From the NCBI GenBank assembly GCA_003640385.1, contig RCAB01000003.1, forward strand, positions 744,001 through 808,000: a DNA stretch of 64,000 nucleotides, given 5' to 3'. Under the pieces are notes generated by a model. The model saw only the letters and a program-made list of their open reading frames with translations. It had not been told where the DNA came from and made no database searches. Positions 53,801 through 64,000 of the stretch are shown one piece after another. Source of the DNA: Setaria digitata. Lineage: Eukaryota > Nematoda > Chromadorea > Rhabditida > Setariidae. The position numbers and the translations under genes were made by a program. Every line of letters starts with the position of its first letter. Positions within the stretch are counted from its first letter, which is position 1.

Positions 53801-54051
53801 TGCTAATAAATTGATAATTACATGAAATAAACATAAGAAATAATAATTTCTACTGGTTTAAATCACACAGAATTTTGAACATTTTTTCTAGTTCCAGCCT
53901 GAAATATGTTTGCTTTCTCATTTTTCCACTTTAAAATTCGATATTTCGTTCATTTGAAATGAACACAAAAAAGCAAGAAAGGTACGATACCGCCAATCAG
54001 TTTATCGACCAAATTATAGAAAATGGAAACGATCGTCTCTTCGGACTCCAT
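38871..54051 (-). CDS. syd-1: SYD-1 (synapse defective 1): PDZ, C2, RhoGAP-like
   Basis: Presynaptic scaffold that in C. elegans acts early in active-zone assembly, upstream of SYD-2/liprin. Exons: 54051-53986 (tentative), 49459-49363, 47326-47188, 46992-46861, 46518-46324, 46091-45932, 44099-43848, 43747-43342, 41638-41424, 41276-41115, 40953-40742, 40618-40451, 40319-40189, 40049-39781, 39533-39281, 38959-38871. All junctions close, giving 981 aa. Order: short N-terminus with a polyGln run, PDZ at about 140-220 ([29 protein letters not shown]), a Ser/Pro-rich region of about 330 residues ([20 protein letters not shown]), C2 at about 590-720 ([33 protein letters not shown]), then RhoGAP-like at about 735-930 ([31 protein letters not shown]). 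The RhoGAP arginine finger is absent (GLYI instead of GxxR). The last exon is a Ser-rich tail. The first exon follows an acceptor directly abutting ATG; its donor (GTACCT) competes with an out-of-phase GTATCG. Confidence 0.88.
51002..51211 (-). CDS. Small hypothetical membrane protein ORF inside a SYD-1 intron
   Basis: Unrecognised 69-aa single-exon frame on the same strand as SYD-1, inside its 4.5-kb intron. The ATG at 51211 directly follows TCGTTAG, which could be a trans-splice or cis acceptor. The predicted product starts [20 protein letters not shown], then has a basic patch [12 protein letters not shown], a Cys cluster LLCCCL of palmitoylation type, and a hydrophobic segment [18 protein letters not shown] near the C-terminus (about residues 46-63). 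That layout fits a small tail-anchored protein with a cytosolic N-terminus. No poly(A) signal is obvious. It could instead be an alternative SYD-1 exon, but its phase does not fit the main model, or a chance ORF. Confidence 0.35.
   Translation of the reverse strand: MSHVPLVSSYYNIPVDGYYVTRRRRPTSNWYRLLCCCLRDVSFAKFFLLFITLNFLFSAFAYYPWKSKH
51965..52283. other. Purine-rich patch with open frames on both strands
   Basis: Within the long SYD-1 intron, this stretch is open in two plus frames (51965-52195, 51975-52283) and two minus frames (52029-52259, 52087-52293). The plus-strand products are Lys/Glu/Arg-rich low complexity and match nothing I know. The openness is best explained by purine-rich composition. 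Confidence 0.4.
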
Positions 54052-54189
54052 CTGACAGGTATTCTCTTCTAGTTGTGGATAAGTTGTTGGAAGACCACTA
54101 ATAATTTGAAAACGAAAACTGATGGTAATGACATATCAGGGATGATGAGAATGATAATAAGAGATAAGAATGATCAACACTTGATGATT

Positions 54190-54480
54190 TTATAGACGGA
54201 CTGCAATTTGGAATTCACATCGCAATTTTTTCGTTCTTAATAAATGAAAGACATCTGCTGGGGATGCAAACGGTCCTTCTGATTCGCTTGCTAACATTTT
54301 CGAACACTCACCTCGTTGTCCGTCACCGAGACAGAGCCACTCCTGTCTCCGACCACGTTTCAGGCTTCGTTCACTGTTCTCGACCCCATTTCTCAGCTTT
54401 TCTCGACTGACACTCCTCATCCCTTCCTGCCATCCTCTCTCTTTCCTCTCGTTACCTCAATTTTCTAACATCATACTGTT
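54190..54480 (-). promoter_or_regulatory. Candidate 5' exon/promoter of the SYD-1 transcript
   Basis: Local GC-rich, pyrimidine-rich (plus strand) block just upstream of the putative first SYD-1 coding exon. On the minus strand a good donor, CGAG followed by GTGAGT, places an exon end at 54312. Splicing to the acceptor abutting the ATG at 54051 would make this a 5' UTR exon. The open minus-strand frame at 54190-54420 has no family resemblance and is probably incidental. Confidence 0.35.
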
Positions 54481-57400
54481 AGCATAGTCTAAGCCCTAAT
54501 TCTCAACCAATTTCTGTTGAACAATTTATTGGTACATTTCCGTTCTTCCTTGCAACTGACACGAATAAACAAGCAGCCTTCAATTTGTTTATTTAATTCA
54601 AAAATATTTCAATAATCGAAGTGCCACTTTGCAGTGTTTTGTTAATCACAAAGTTTTTCTGGGGTCATAGATACAATGCACAAAGGAAGTTTCCTTGTAC
54701 GAGTTGTAAGGTACCAATCGTTTTTAATTCTCATTTGCAAAAAGCTAATGACAGTGGTGCAGAGGATATGCTGATATGATGATGGAAGCGATTCTGCTAC
54801 TAATAGCTTCTGTTATCACGGCATAACTTCACTCATCAAGGAATTTTCGTTCCTTTTAATCTCATTTACTTTAATCTTTTCATTTTATTATCATCTATTT
54901 CAGGTCTGTTTCAACTAACTTCCGATCAACTACCCGTACAATGAGTCGTCGGTCGATTGTTCAGAATCGTAACACATTACGCACTGCAAATATTACAGCA
55001 CCCAAATTGAATATAACGAAAGAAAGAAAAGGAAAAGAATGGGAAAGAAAAGGGACGTTTTGAGTTATGGAATGAATAACAGAAGGCATAATGCCTGAAA
55101 AGGCCAAACATGCAATTTAAGGATTATAACAAAAACAAAAAAACTGAGAATCAAACGCAAAGCTAAGATGAATGGTTATATGTGGAAGGAACCGAATATC
55201 TACCAATAATATTTCATCCTTCCTACTCATAAAAGCGCATATATTTCTCAGTCAATGGTCCTCACTGTTATACAGTGTTGGACTTTTACTTTTAATTTTA
55301 ATTTTCCTTATCAGGTTATTTGTTTGGCTTAACTTAATTCGTTAGTTTGGTTCAAAGAAATTAAATACTTATAAAGATCGAAGAAATTTTCCTTTTCTAA
55401 TACAACTTTGAAAGTGTTTGAAATAAATATCAAGCTAACCACATGAATCGTAATGTCAAGAGGGAAGGAAACAAAATTCATGAAAAATTATCCATTTTTA
55501 GAAAGTACTTTAAAGATAAGTAATTATCACTTGAGTTTAGTAGCAATTTAATTTGACTTCCTGTGAGCCTAGAAATGACGCCACTTACCAAATAATGATG
55601 TATAAGAAGAAGGTTGAAATTTTTCTTCACTTACTTTCACTCTAATAGTAATTAGAGTGAAAATAAGAATACTCTAATGGTAATTGGTGACAATTCCTTT
55701 GTTGAAACAAAATTGAATCCTTCAAATAATCTGATCGCAGTATTTCGCTACGAGGAGCATTTGAAGCGATGTTCTTTAAATTGAATTTTGAAGAATATGC
55801 ACTGCTTTTCAAATTGTCTATTTACGTTTTGAAATTGAAACAACCCTGGATATCATACACCGATGCGATTGGTGGATAATATTATTTTAAATTCTATTCA
55901 ACCTAATGAATGTCAATAAAAACTATAATTTTTTGCATTAACCTAGATTAATCATAATTGAAAATTTCAAATTGACATAGCAAATGTTAAAGTGAATCAG
56001 TGCAATTCCACTTATTTAAATTTAGTGGATTTCTTAATATATTTCGAATTGAATTTAGAAAAAAAATAAAAAAGTGAACAAGTAAGAATTCGTAGACGTA
56101 TTTAGAATAATAGTCAGGTTTAGTTTAAAAGAAAAAACGAAAAATCCGTAGATAACAAAAATATTTACTATTAATGAGCGGAAAGAATAAAGGAAACTAT
56201 TAACGAATGGAGTAATGTTTAAGTTAAATTCTAGCACATAAAGATTGATAAAATATTTAAATTAAAAATAAAGTAGTATCAAGCGGTTTAACATTTCAAC
56301 AGCTATAAATTTCTACAGCGTATGTTTTGACAGGCATCTGCCTTCTTGTTCCAGAATTGGCGAGATATCAGACAGATGTAAATCAGAATGAAATGAAATT
56401 TATACTTCTGTTTGTTGCTATGGTGAATTTCGTTTTTGTCCTCTTAACCATTTCATCAATTATCCATCCCAAAGATTGCGGGAAAAAAGAAAAAGTTGGG
56501 TAGAGGACACATATGTCTAGCGGGCCAAATCTATTTACATTTGGATGAAGGAGAGTTGGCAATATAATGAACACTAGTGAGTTCTTTTTTTCCGCTCAAT
56601 CCATCTTTAGTATGTACAGGTGAATTCTGAATATCACAGCAATTTTTAAAATGTCCGATTCACTAAACAGACATATGTGATGACATAGTTAATTTGACTG
56701 TTTGATAGGAAGAAATGAGTGATGGAGAAGTATTTTTAAATATTTGGCATCAAATTTCTTTGTATAAGTCGGAGAAAAAGACTGAGGAAGTTTCGAGCAG
56801 GCTTACTTTCAAATGTTTTTTTAAATTTATGGTCACTACTGCGACAATAGCAACTTATTTACTTGTTCTTGAACATTTAAGGTTGTTAACACTTGGGAAA
56901 ATGCAAAAAGTATTAGAGAATGGAATATGACTTAGATTAATTTCATGTTAAAATTACTGTTTAAATTTAAAATTTAAACAATTGAAACATAAAGTTGTGA
57001 ATAATGGAAAACGAAGAGACTGAAAATGATTGAAAAGTTAATAGTGTCCTGGAAAGAATCCGGAAAGGAGGAAGTGCAGAAGGGGCTTAATTGAGAAGCT
57101 CTTATTTCGAGCTACCAAAACGAAGATAGGCCAGAAAAGCAATAATGAGAAATGAAAAACGCCAATGCTATCGGCTAACCTTCTGTTGTTATCTAATTTT
57201 ATTTTCATCATCTTTATCATCATCACCATAAATGATCATTATCGTTATCACCAGCAACAAAGGTAGTTAACAACAATGAAAAAGATAAAATATAATTTTA
57301 ATCTTCTAAAGAAGCTATTTAGAAAATTAAATTTAATCGTCGAAAATAGCGTCATAGTTTTTGGTTGTGAAACTAAATAAGCAGAATTGCAAAGTATTCA

Positions 57401-60400
57401 GATAAGTGATAATTTCAAACTTGTAACAACAATTCTCATATTTTTGTAAAAATGATTTTAATTTTGGTATAATGTAGTAAAAATGCTGCATGGAATGTGT
57501 TTCGAACCTGACAATGATACATATAACAGCAATGGAAACTTCCGTAACATTTTGCAGCATGATTAATGAACCACAACAGAAGTTGCTTTATTAATTCAAG
57601 AAAATTTGAGAAATTCGTAAAATTGCAATTATCAGTCAATACAAAAAAAATGTGAACTGCAAGGAAAGAAGGAAGAGGAAGTAAAAGTTGACCATTCAGC
57701 GATGTTAGGAATGAAGTGAAGATAAAAACTGAATAAAAAAGGTGATGATATTAAAACAAAGCGATTTATGGAAGATATAGCAGAAGGCCTGATGGATTAT
57801 ACTCAATGAAATGTAAGCAGTTAAGAGATAGTATGGGAATATATGCATATTATATGAGCAGAATTCTTCTACTTACCACCACTCATAGTTGATTTGAGGA
57901 GGAAATAGAAAGGAGAAAATGGAGATAAATTCATTTGTGAACTATTCTAACGGAGTAACAAACAATAGCATTCTCATCTCCATTTAGAAAGTAATCATAA
58001 GAAGGCTAATTATTCGCTATCATTAGTTTGATTAATTTGACACATCTATATTGTCAAATCTAGTAATCCATTTCGTACACTTCCTGCAATTTTATTTGGA
58101 GAATGAATAGTGGTTTCAAATACATTCTTTAAAAAGGACTAAGAAAATAACAATAAGGAGCTTCAATTTCGGAGAAATACTTTGAAATGAGATTGAATAT
58201 AAACATCTCATAAGGAAGCAAGAGAAGTGGGGCAGGCGTCAAAGAAGACAGAAAGCTTTAATACTAGTAACATATTGTTCAATCACCAGATTTTCAAAAA
58301 TGGACTGAAAAAGCATGCCAAGAAAAACGAAGTAGGCCAGATGATGCAGGTGGCTGTTCTAAATGTAATCGAAAATAAGACTAGGATAAATTGCTACTAG
58401 TTGGAGGGAATGAAGCAATCGTCATAATCCAAATCATAAATCTGATCACTAATCAATGGACGCAATAACATTATTTCATTTACTTGAAAAATGAAAATTT
58501 TTAAAAAATTTTCATCTAAAATAGAGTGTAAAATATTCCAATTTTTGAAGAAGGATGATAAATGGATAAGTCCCTTGCACGAATCAATTTGATCTGATGG
58601 TTAAACTTGTAATTAAAAAAATTTTCCTTCCATATTTTATACTTCCCCTTCCCCTTACTTCTTCCTCTTTTCTTTCTCCCTCTTTAAATTGAATAATTAA
58701 ATTCACTTATTAGAAATTGCAATCGGTTGGTATTGCAGGAAATTTTGAAGTTTGTTTCACAAACTATTCACAGTAACATTCGTAATAATCATCACAAAAA
58801 ATAAAAAACAAAAAAAAAAAAACTGGATGATGTTTTAAACTTTTATCAAATTTGTTAAAAAAAAATGGAAAGATCACTGCATGAGTCTGGCAGTCACTAC
58901 TCTGCGTGAGTCTTACGTAATTTAGAATAGATTAAAATATGCAGATTTTTGTCGAATAGATTGGACTGTTCAAATTTTTATAGATTCCTTAGTATTGTGC
59001 TATAACTAACTTTCAGAAGACAGACAGAAGATTTTCGGAAGCCCAGAAAACAAACAAATTAAAGACCAATGTGTTGTTTATCGATTTCCAATAACATTTT
59101 CTAATTACTGCTAGGTGCTGAAGAATTTGAATTATCAGAATTGGAATTTGAGACCTTATTAAATATCGAACTGTCATACGCAGCAAAGGGAGATTTTCAT
59201 GCTTTTAAAAAAATAAAATATTAAGCTTTAATTCATGTTTTATAATTTTTGAGAAATTGATGTTTATCCTACGAAGCTCTAGAACCTGAATCATCATTTC
59301 AAAAATTGCTTTGCATAAATATTTCCCGATTTTCATTTTCTTTCTGTAGCTCTCTAATTTCGAATTCTAAAAACCCAAATATGAATTTCCAGTTCCGGTG
59401 GTATCGATTCCCCATTCAACTATCGATGCAAAATCTCGACCAAGGGTTGAATTAGCTGCAAGTGAATTTAAAGCTTAATTTCTTTCACTTGGAATCTTAC
59501 TGTAAAATGAGTCTTCCAAACTGTATCACCGCAAGCATCAGAATTGGAACTAAAAGTGAAATCATCAGAAGCAATTTATGAAGTTTTGGACTTTGGTTCA
59601 TGTTAAAAAGATGACCCCGACTAGGCAAAGAAATTTAAAAACTTTCAGGAAATATGTTGAATGCGCAACAGTGAGTCAAAATGAGAAAAAGATTCCCGCA
59701 GCCACCTTTTAATTTTGTAGCCAGCCTGTAATCCGTCAAGTTACGTGTTACGTCATGATCAACATCTCATCGAACTAAACAAGTGCTAATTCAAGTGTCG
59801 TCGAAATGAAGGAAGGGAAAAACTTACGAATTTTACAGATTTTGGGTAAGAATGAATTAGTGGATTATTTGGATGATTGTGAAATGCAACTTTCGAGCTG
59901 GGCTTCTTGTTCAAAACATGGAAATAAGCCATAAATGATTTTTATGGTTCTGGATACAATAAATTGTTCTAATAAAAAGAAAATTAGTGAATTCGTTGCA
60001 ACTGTTTAATTGAAAGCAATAAATCAATTTTGTTCATTTCATTTTTCGGAAATTAATACTAATAAACCAGTTTGTCATGAAATCCGATCAAAAAATATTA
60101 GTGATATAACATGACAGTAATATCAAATAACAGTTAATTTGTTCAGTGACAATAATATTCTGATTTCAAATTATACAGGTGCGAATAGATCTGCCAAATT
60201 TGTTTAGTCGTTTCTATTTCAAACGAATTGTTTCCAAATTTAATTAAAACATTATTTTTTTTTTTTGCAGTGAGTTGCTGACTTATCTGTATGTCATCAC
60301 ATCTATATGTCATCAACTGTATTTAACTGAAGTCATTTATTTTAAAATGTGTTGAAAAACTGAAACAGTACTATTACTGTCAGTAATGACGCAAAGATAA

Positions 60401-60901
60401 CCAAAATAATAAACGAGAATCACTTCCACTCCCTTTTATTTCAAAATGACTATTCGGTATTAAATGGCAATCAAATAATCGTAAAGTAATTACTCCGATT
60501 GAACCAGGTAGAATAGGAATTGCAGCGAAGTAATTAATCGGAATTATGCGCTTTCCTTAATCTCATCTTCAAAACATTTTAAATTCAATAGACTTCTAAA
60601 AGTTCGCGGATCAGTGCGATCGGCTTACTTGTTTGACTGTTTTACTGCGTGGGTAATCTAATTATCAAACGGATTATTCAATGAATTTTAGGTTAAAAAG
60701 TAGAAAACAACACAGATGTTTTCTACTACAACTTTACGTTGAATTATAATGAAATGCTTAAATTTATCTAGTTCAGGTTAAACTTTTATTTCTTATTATT
60801 TATTGAGATTTGGTTAACAAAAATTTTCTTGCATATTTAAAAAAAAATTGCTGAGATTTTGCAGTTCTATTCATTTAAATTTTACTCTAACTCAAATGAA
60901 A
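54481..60901. other. AT-rich region without confident genes
   Basis: No confident gene on either strand. Minor items: a small inverted repeat (CACTCTAAT/ATTAGAGTG) near 55639-55660; an acceptor-like TTTCAG before a 40-codon plus-strand frame beginning at 54941; a minus-strand ATG followed by a perfect GTAAGT donor (57886-57877) with no compatible next exon; and coding-like fragments at about 59120-59460. None could be joined into a model. Confidence 0.5.
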
Positions 60902-61204
60902 TTACATTGTTTTGAATATGAATTGATTTTTGATTGTCAAACTGACAGCAGTAATTATCATTTTCTTCCAATAAAATTCCAATTTACAAATATAAGTTCG
61001 ACTTTCGTCTGATAGTAAACAAACATGAATTTGTTGTACAGTATCAGAAAGTCCAGAAGCTTCAGAAATCAGCCCGAGTAATTCATTTTGATCTTGCCCA
61101 TTCATCAACTTGAATGCTTCTAATATTCGCGACATGCTTAATTTTCTTTCCATAATTCCGCCTTCATCATGCAAACTTAAGATTGGTAATGAAAGTACAT
61201 CTGT
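60902..61204 (-). pseudogene. Orphan MLT-10/moulting-cycle exon
   Basis: On the minus strand, after a CTTTTAG acceptor (61206-61205), an open frame reads TDVLSLPILSLHDEGG and then SRILEAFKLMNGQDQNELLGLISEASGLS. This resembles the part of the nematode MLT-10 (moulting cycle) domain that follows the conserved VSPRF segment, with its SLFSLHDEG and hydrophobic 'DQ...EASG' patterns. A donor candidate is at about 61041 (ACT|GTACAA); the rest of the open frame to 60902 is then probably intron. I found no preceding exons (signal peptide, VSPRF) in the 1.1 kb before the divergent MLT-10 gene, and no following exons, so it is probably a truncated duplicate. It could also be part of a gene with longer introns that I failed to join. 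Confidence 0.5.
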
Positions 61205-62302
61205 CTAAAAGGATCCTTAGCTGTAATTAAAAAACAGGATTATGGCATAATAGTATATTAAATTAATATTTTTAAGTTTATAATAGATTTACGGCATAAC
61301 AAATTTATCATATGATCCTTTTAGTTTTTACGATTTAACAAATTTATTTAAACTCATCCATTATTAATTGTTCGAAGTGAGAATTCTTAATTTGAACAAA
61401 CTTAGAAAGTCGAAAATTTAGTGATTGAAAATTACTGTACTACCATGATTAGGTTAATGCATTTTCTACAGTCAGGATGTAAAAAGTTATGAATTTCAAA
61501 CTTTGTAGCTAATTGTGGATTATTTCAAGGTTTGTTTGAAAGAAAAATTTTTTATTTTTTATATATTGTACTGGACAGTACTCTGTACCACATATAATCA
61601 TTGTTTGAATTTATTCAAAATTCAAAATTACTTGATAGATGTGGGCCATTTAACACTTGCATGCATTAGTGAACTCAACTTCATTTGGCCTTATGTTTGC
61701 TCGAATGAACTTCTACCCAAGCTGTCAATTTTATATGCAATTAAATTTAAAATTATTAAACCAAATATTGCTCTTTGCACTGACCTAATTTTACAGTGCC
61801 TTCTGCTGAATTTCTGAATAATATTATTCTTTTTTATGTTTTGTTATTTCTACTGGCGACCACTCATTTGTACAAAACGAAAACATATTTAAGAGAAGAG
61901 TTCTGTGGAAAAAAAAAATAAATTCAAACTTTTTGTAATTTTGGAAATGTCAGAAAGAAATTGTTCATTTTGCTTTTTTAAGATAATATATTTTCATTAA
62001 TGCTCAGGCAGAATTTTTATAATTTGCAGGATTTCTTTATGCATAAAAGAAAAATATTTCAATTGTTTACTTTAATTTCTATATTATAATCCCAATATTT
62101 AGCCTCAATCATGTCGTATTTATAGGAATAACTTTCATAATTAAATTGCCATCATTACTTTCCTGTAGTAATATTCAAAACTGTTAGAAAGAGCAAAGAA
62201 TTAAATTGATTTAAGTGTTACTTACCCGTAAATTTACATTTTTTTGAATCAACCACTTAATCATAAATCATGATTTGTTTTTGACAGTACAGAATTCCAA
62301 CT
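61205..62302. promoter_or_regulatory. Intergenic region upstream of the MLT-10-like gene
   Basis: About 1.1 kb of AT-rich DNA between the orphan exon and the plus-strand MLT-10-like start. It should hold that gene's promoter. The acceptor GTACAG ending at 62292, 10 bases before the ATG, is a plausible trans-splice site. The 100-codon plus frame at 61515-61817 has no recognisable pattern and is probably chance. Confidence 0.4.
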
Positions 62303-64000
62303 ATGTGCTACCATATGATTCTTTTACTTATCGTTATACTCTTTCACAAAACGCTTTTATCAACGAATGCTAAAGAAGGATCAAGTACTATGATCGGTGG
62401 AAAATTTTATGATGGCCATAAAATTGTATTGCCATTGGAGAAAAACGCCACTATGCAGTTATTAAATCATTGGATTCAGCAAGCTGTTAGCGGCTTTATG
62501 GCTGCTTTTGCTAGCAAGAGGTTGTTTAAGTTACAATTTTAATATTTTAATTGCAATTGCATTATGTAGTACTTTTTTCAGTAAATTTAATTTAAGCAAT
62601 CACAGTGGTTTAGTTTACTTAGTTAGGGAAGTTTTACTATAAATAATATATGAAGATAGTAGTATTATTTTCAATAAATCAATGAAATGAACTAATCAAA
62701 TTGTTATTTTCCTTTCATATATTGGGTCTACTAAATTTTTGTATCAATTACAAATGGTTTTGAACTAAAAAATATCAAAGTTCGGATTTCAGGATTAAGA
62801 ATTTGGATTCACGAAACGTTGAACGATTTCATAGCTGTTCCAAAGAAGCAATTTCGGTTACCAAACATGCAAAATGCATTGTGGATTTGTTAACTTTGGG
62901 GAACACGATATTGAAACAAAGTTCTTCAAACTTCTAGAAAATTTTTTGCTCTTTTTAAGCAACTTATTGAATGAAATGGCATTTTCACGTTTTGGAAATT
63001 TAGTACTGAAGAAGAAGAGGGGTAATGTGGTAAAATAAGTAATTGGTAGTTAACCCAAGAGTCAATAGGTAAAAAGAATCGATGAAATCATGAATTTTTT
63101 GTTGAATTTCAGCTAGAACGGCCAAGTCGGGAAATACGAAGTATCAATTTTTAAGGAATAAAAACAAAATACCCAAACTAAATGCAAGCGGCGAACAGAA
63201 TCGGCAATATGCATCGAAAGTAGGCCACTGGATAGGCTCATTCCATGTGCTTCGACGTAAACGATCTTCAGGAAAGACGAAACAGAAAATTAAAACAGTA
63301 AACAAAAACACATATCACCTGTTGACTGATAAGGATACAAACACAGCCTTGGGAATGATCATAAAAGGAATGAAAAAAACTTTGCAAAGATTGAAGCATA
63401 AAAAAGAATCCAAATCGTAAGTTCAAGAAAACTTTCGATTATATCTCTCCACCATAAATAATTCATCAGTTATATGCAAATCTAAAGCAGAATTATTGTT
63501 TTCCTTGAAATTATTTATGGAATTTCTGCTGAAACTATTCTTAAAATCAAGTTTTCGATAACTTCGTGCCAAGCAAACATTGAGTTTCAGGTGGTCAATG
63601 ACAATGGCTGAAGTTCAACACATAGCTATGCAAATGAAAGAACGAGGAGAATTATCGGATATGCTTAAAAATCGAATCACAAATAATGTTCGCTTTACAA
63701 ACTCTCCTTATCAATGATTAATTATGATGCGAATCCCATAATTAAGCGCGATCTTTCAGACTTCCAGTTCAAAATATCCAATAGAAATGTTAATCGATTC
63801 AAAGAAGAGAATTTCTCGAGATAATGGGATGCAATTAGCTGCGTCGCTTTCAAAATTATTTCGTGATGGTGCAGTGCTTGCACTTGCAATGTCAAATCAG
63901 ACCGTCTCCAATTTACATAATAAAACGATTCGAATAGTGTCGCCGAGATTTTTTTCAATTTTGCCGGATGTTAACGCACAAAATACGGTTCCTTTTCATT
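62303..64000 (+). CDS. MLT-10-like moulting-cycle secreted protein, 3' part beyond window
   Basis: Member of the nematode-specific moulting-cycle (MLT-10) family, secreted proteins expressed around cuticle replacement. Exons: 62303-62520, 62793-62920, 63113-63416, 63591-63687, 63760 onward; all phases close and the last exon runs off the window. The N-terminus is a signal peptide (MILLLIVILFHKTLLSTNA, with an extra MCYH in front). It is followed by LLNHWIQQAVSGFMAAFASK, then FHSCSKEAISVTKHAKCIVDLL. A basic stretch holds a furin-like site (LRRKRSS). The last exon has LFRDGAVLALAMSN and then RIVSPRFFSILPD, the family's most recognisable motif. The exon at 63591 could read on to a stop at 63718; the donor after 63687 avoids it and keeps phase. 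The start lies 10 bases after a possible trans-splice acceptor. The family call is from remembered patterns, so it is good but not certain. Confidence 0.75.

Noticed and set aside
54915..55065. Plus-strand frame after TTTCAG containing MSRRSIVQNRNTLRTANITA
   Set aside because: Only 40 codons, ending in a Lys-rich low-complexity tail, with no partner exon in phase.
57877..57886. Minus-strand ATG AGT GGT G followed by GTAAGT, a possible SYD-1 first exon
   Set aside because: It ends in phase 1 and no downstream exon in the model accepts that phase.
59120..59470. Coding-like plus-strand fragments (for example EEFELSELEFETLLNIELSY and VPVVSIPHSTIDAKSRPRVE) that recall decayed retrotransposon gag
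   Set aside because: The pieces are short, separated by stops, and match nothing I can name; no reverse transcriptase or terminal repeat is visible.

Overview
This window is nuclear DNA from a nematode, most likely a filarial or other spirurid worm. The DNA is very AT-rich. Genes are split into many small exons, with introns of about 100 bp to several kb and TTTCAG/TTTTAG-type acceptors. Several start codons sit just downstream of an unpaired acceptor, as expected for spliced-leader trans-splicing. The proteins match animal families, and one family (MLT-10/moulting cycle) is nematode-specific. The genus is inference. I saw no convincing tRNA, rRNA, CRISPR or bacterial feature.

Layout: (1) 618-2699 (-), splicing factor PRP38A, seven exons, 287 aa. 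(2) 3943-5113 (+), a GSKIP-family GSK3-interacting protein, head-to-head with PRP38A. (3) 5114-9600, AT-rich sequence without recognisable genes, then a higher-GC island at about 9.65-10.25 kb. (4) 10388-20009 (+), an adaptor with an N-terminal PTB and a C-terminal SH2 domain (SH2D5/tensin-like); its first exon is not resolved. (5) A 385-bp pure (AT)n tract at 20456-20840. (6) 21134-29195 (-), a SARA/endofin-type FYVE protein of 18 exons. (7) 30550-36474 (-), meckelin (MKS3/TMEM67), a ciliary transition-zone receptor-like protein. (8) 36741-37046 (+), a small locus with overlapping open frames. (9) 38871-54051 (-), SYD-1 (PDZ, C2 and RhoGAP-like domains), 16 exons and about 981 aa, with one intron of about 4.5 kb. 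(10) 60902-61204 (-), an isolated MLT-10-like exon. (11) 62303 to the window end (+), a secreted MLT-10/moulting-cycle protein cut by the window edge.

I built the gene models by hand from reading frames, splice-site phases and remembered family patterns. For most genes the phases close exactly. The unresolved points are the 5' end of the PTB-SH2 gene, the 3' splice site before one SARA exon, one junction in meckelin after its cysteine-rich region, and the 5' end of SYD-1. The genes are not one pathway. Three relate to signalling scaffolds (GSKIP, the PTB-SH2 adaptor, SARA), one to cilia, one to presynaptic assembly, one to splicing and one or two to cuticle moulting. The most notable observations are a head-to-head MLT-10 gene and orphan MLT-10 exon, loss of the arginine finger in the SYD-1 RhoGAP domain, two GC-AG introns supported by phase and homology, a small membrane-protein ORF inside a SYD-1 intron, and overlapping frames at 36.7-37.05 kb.
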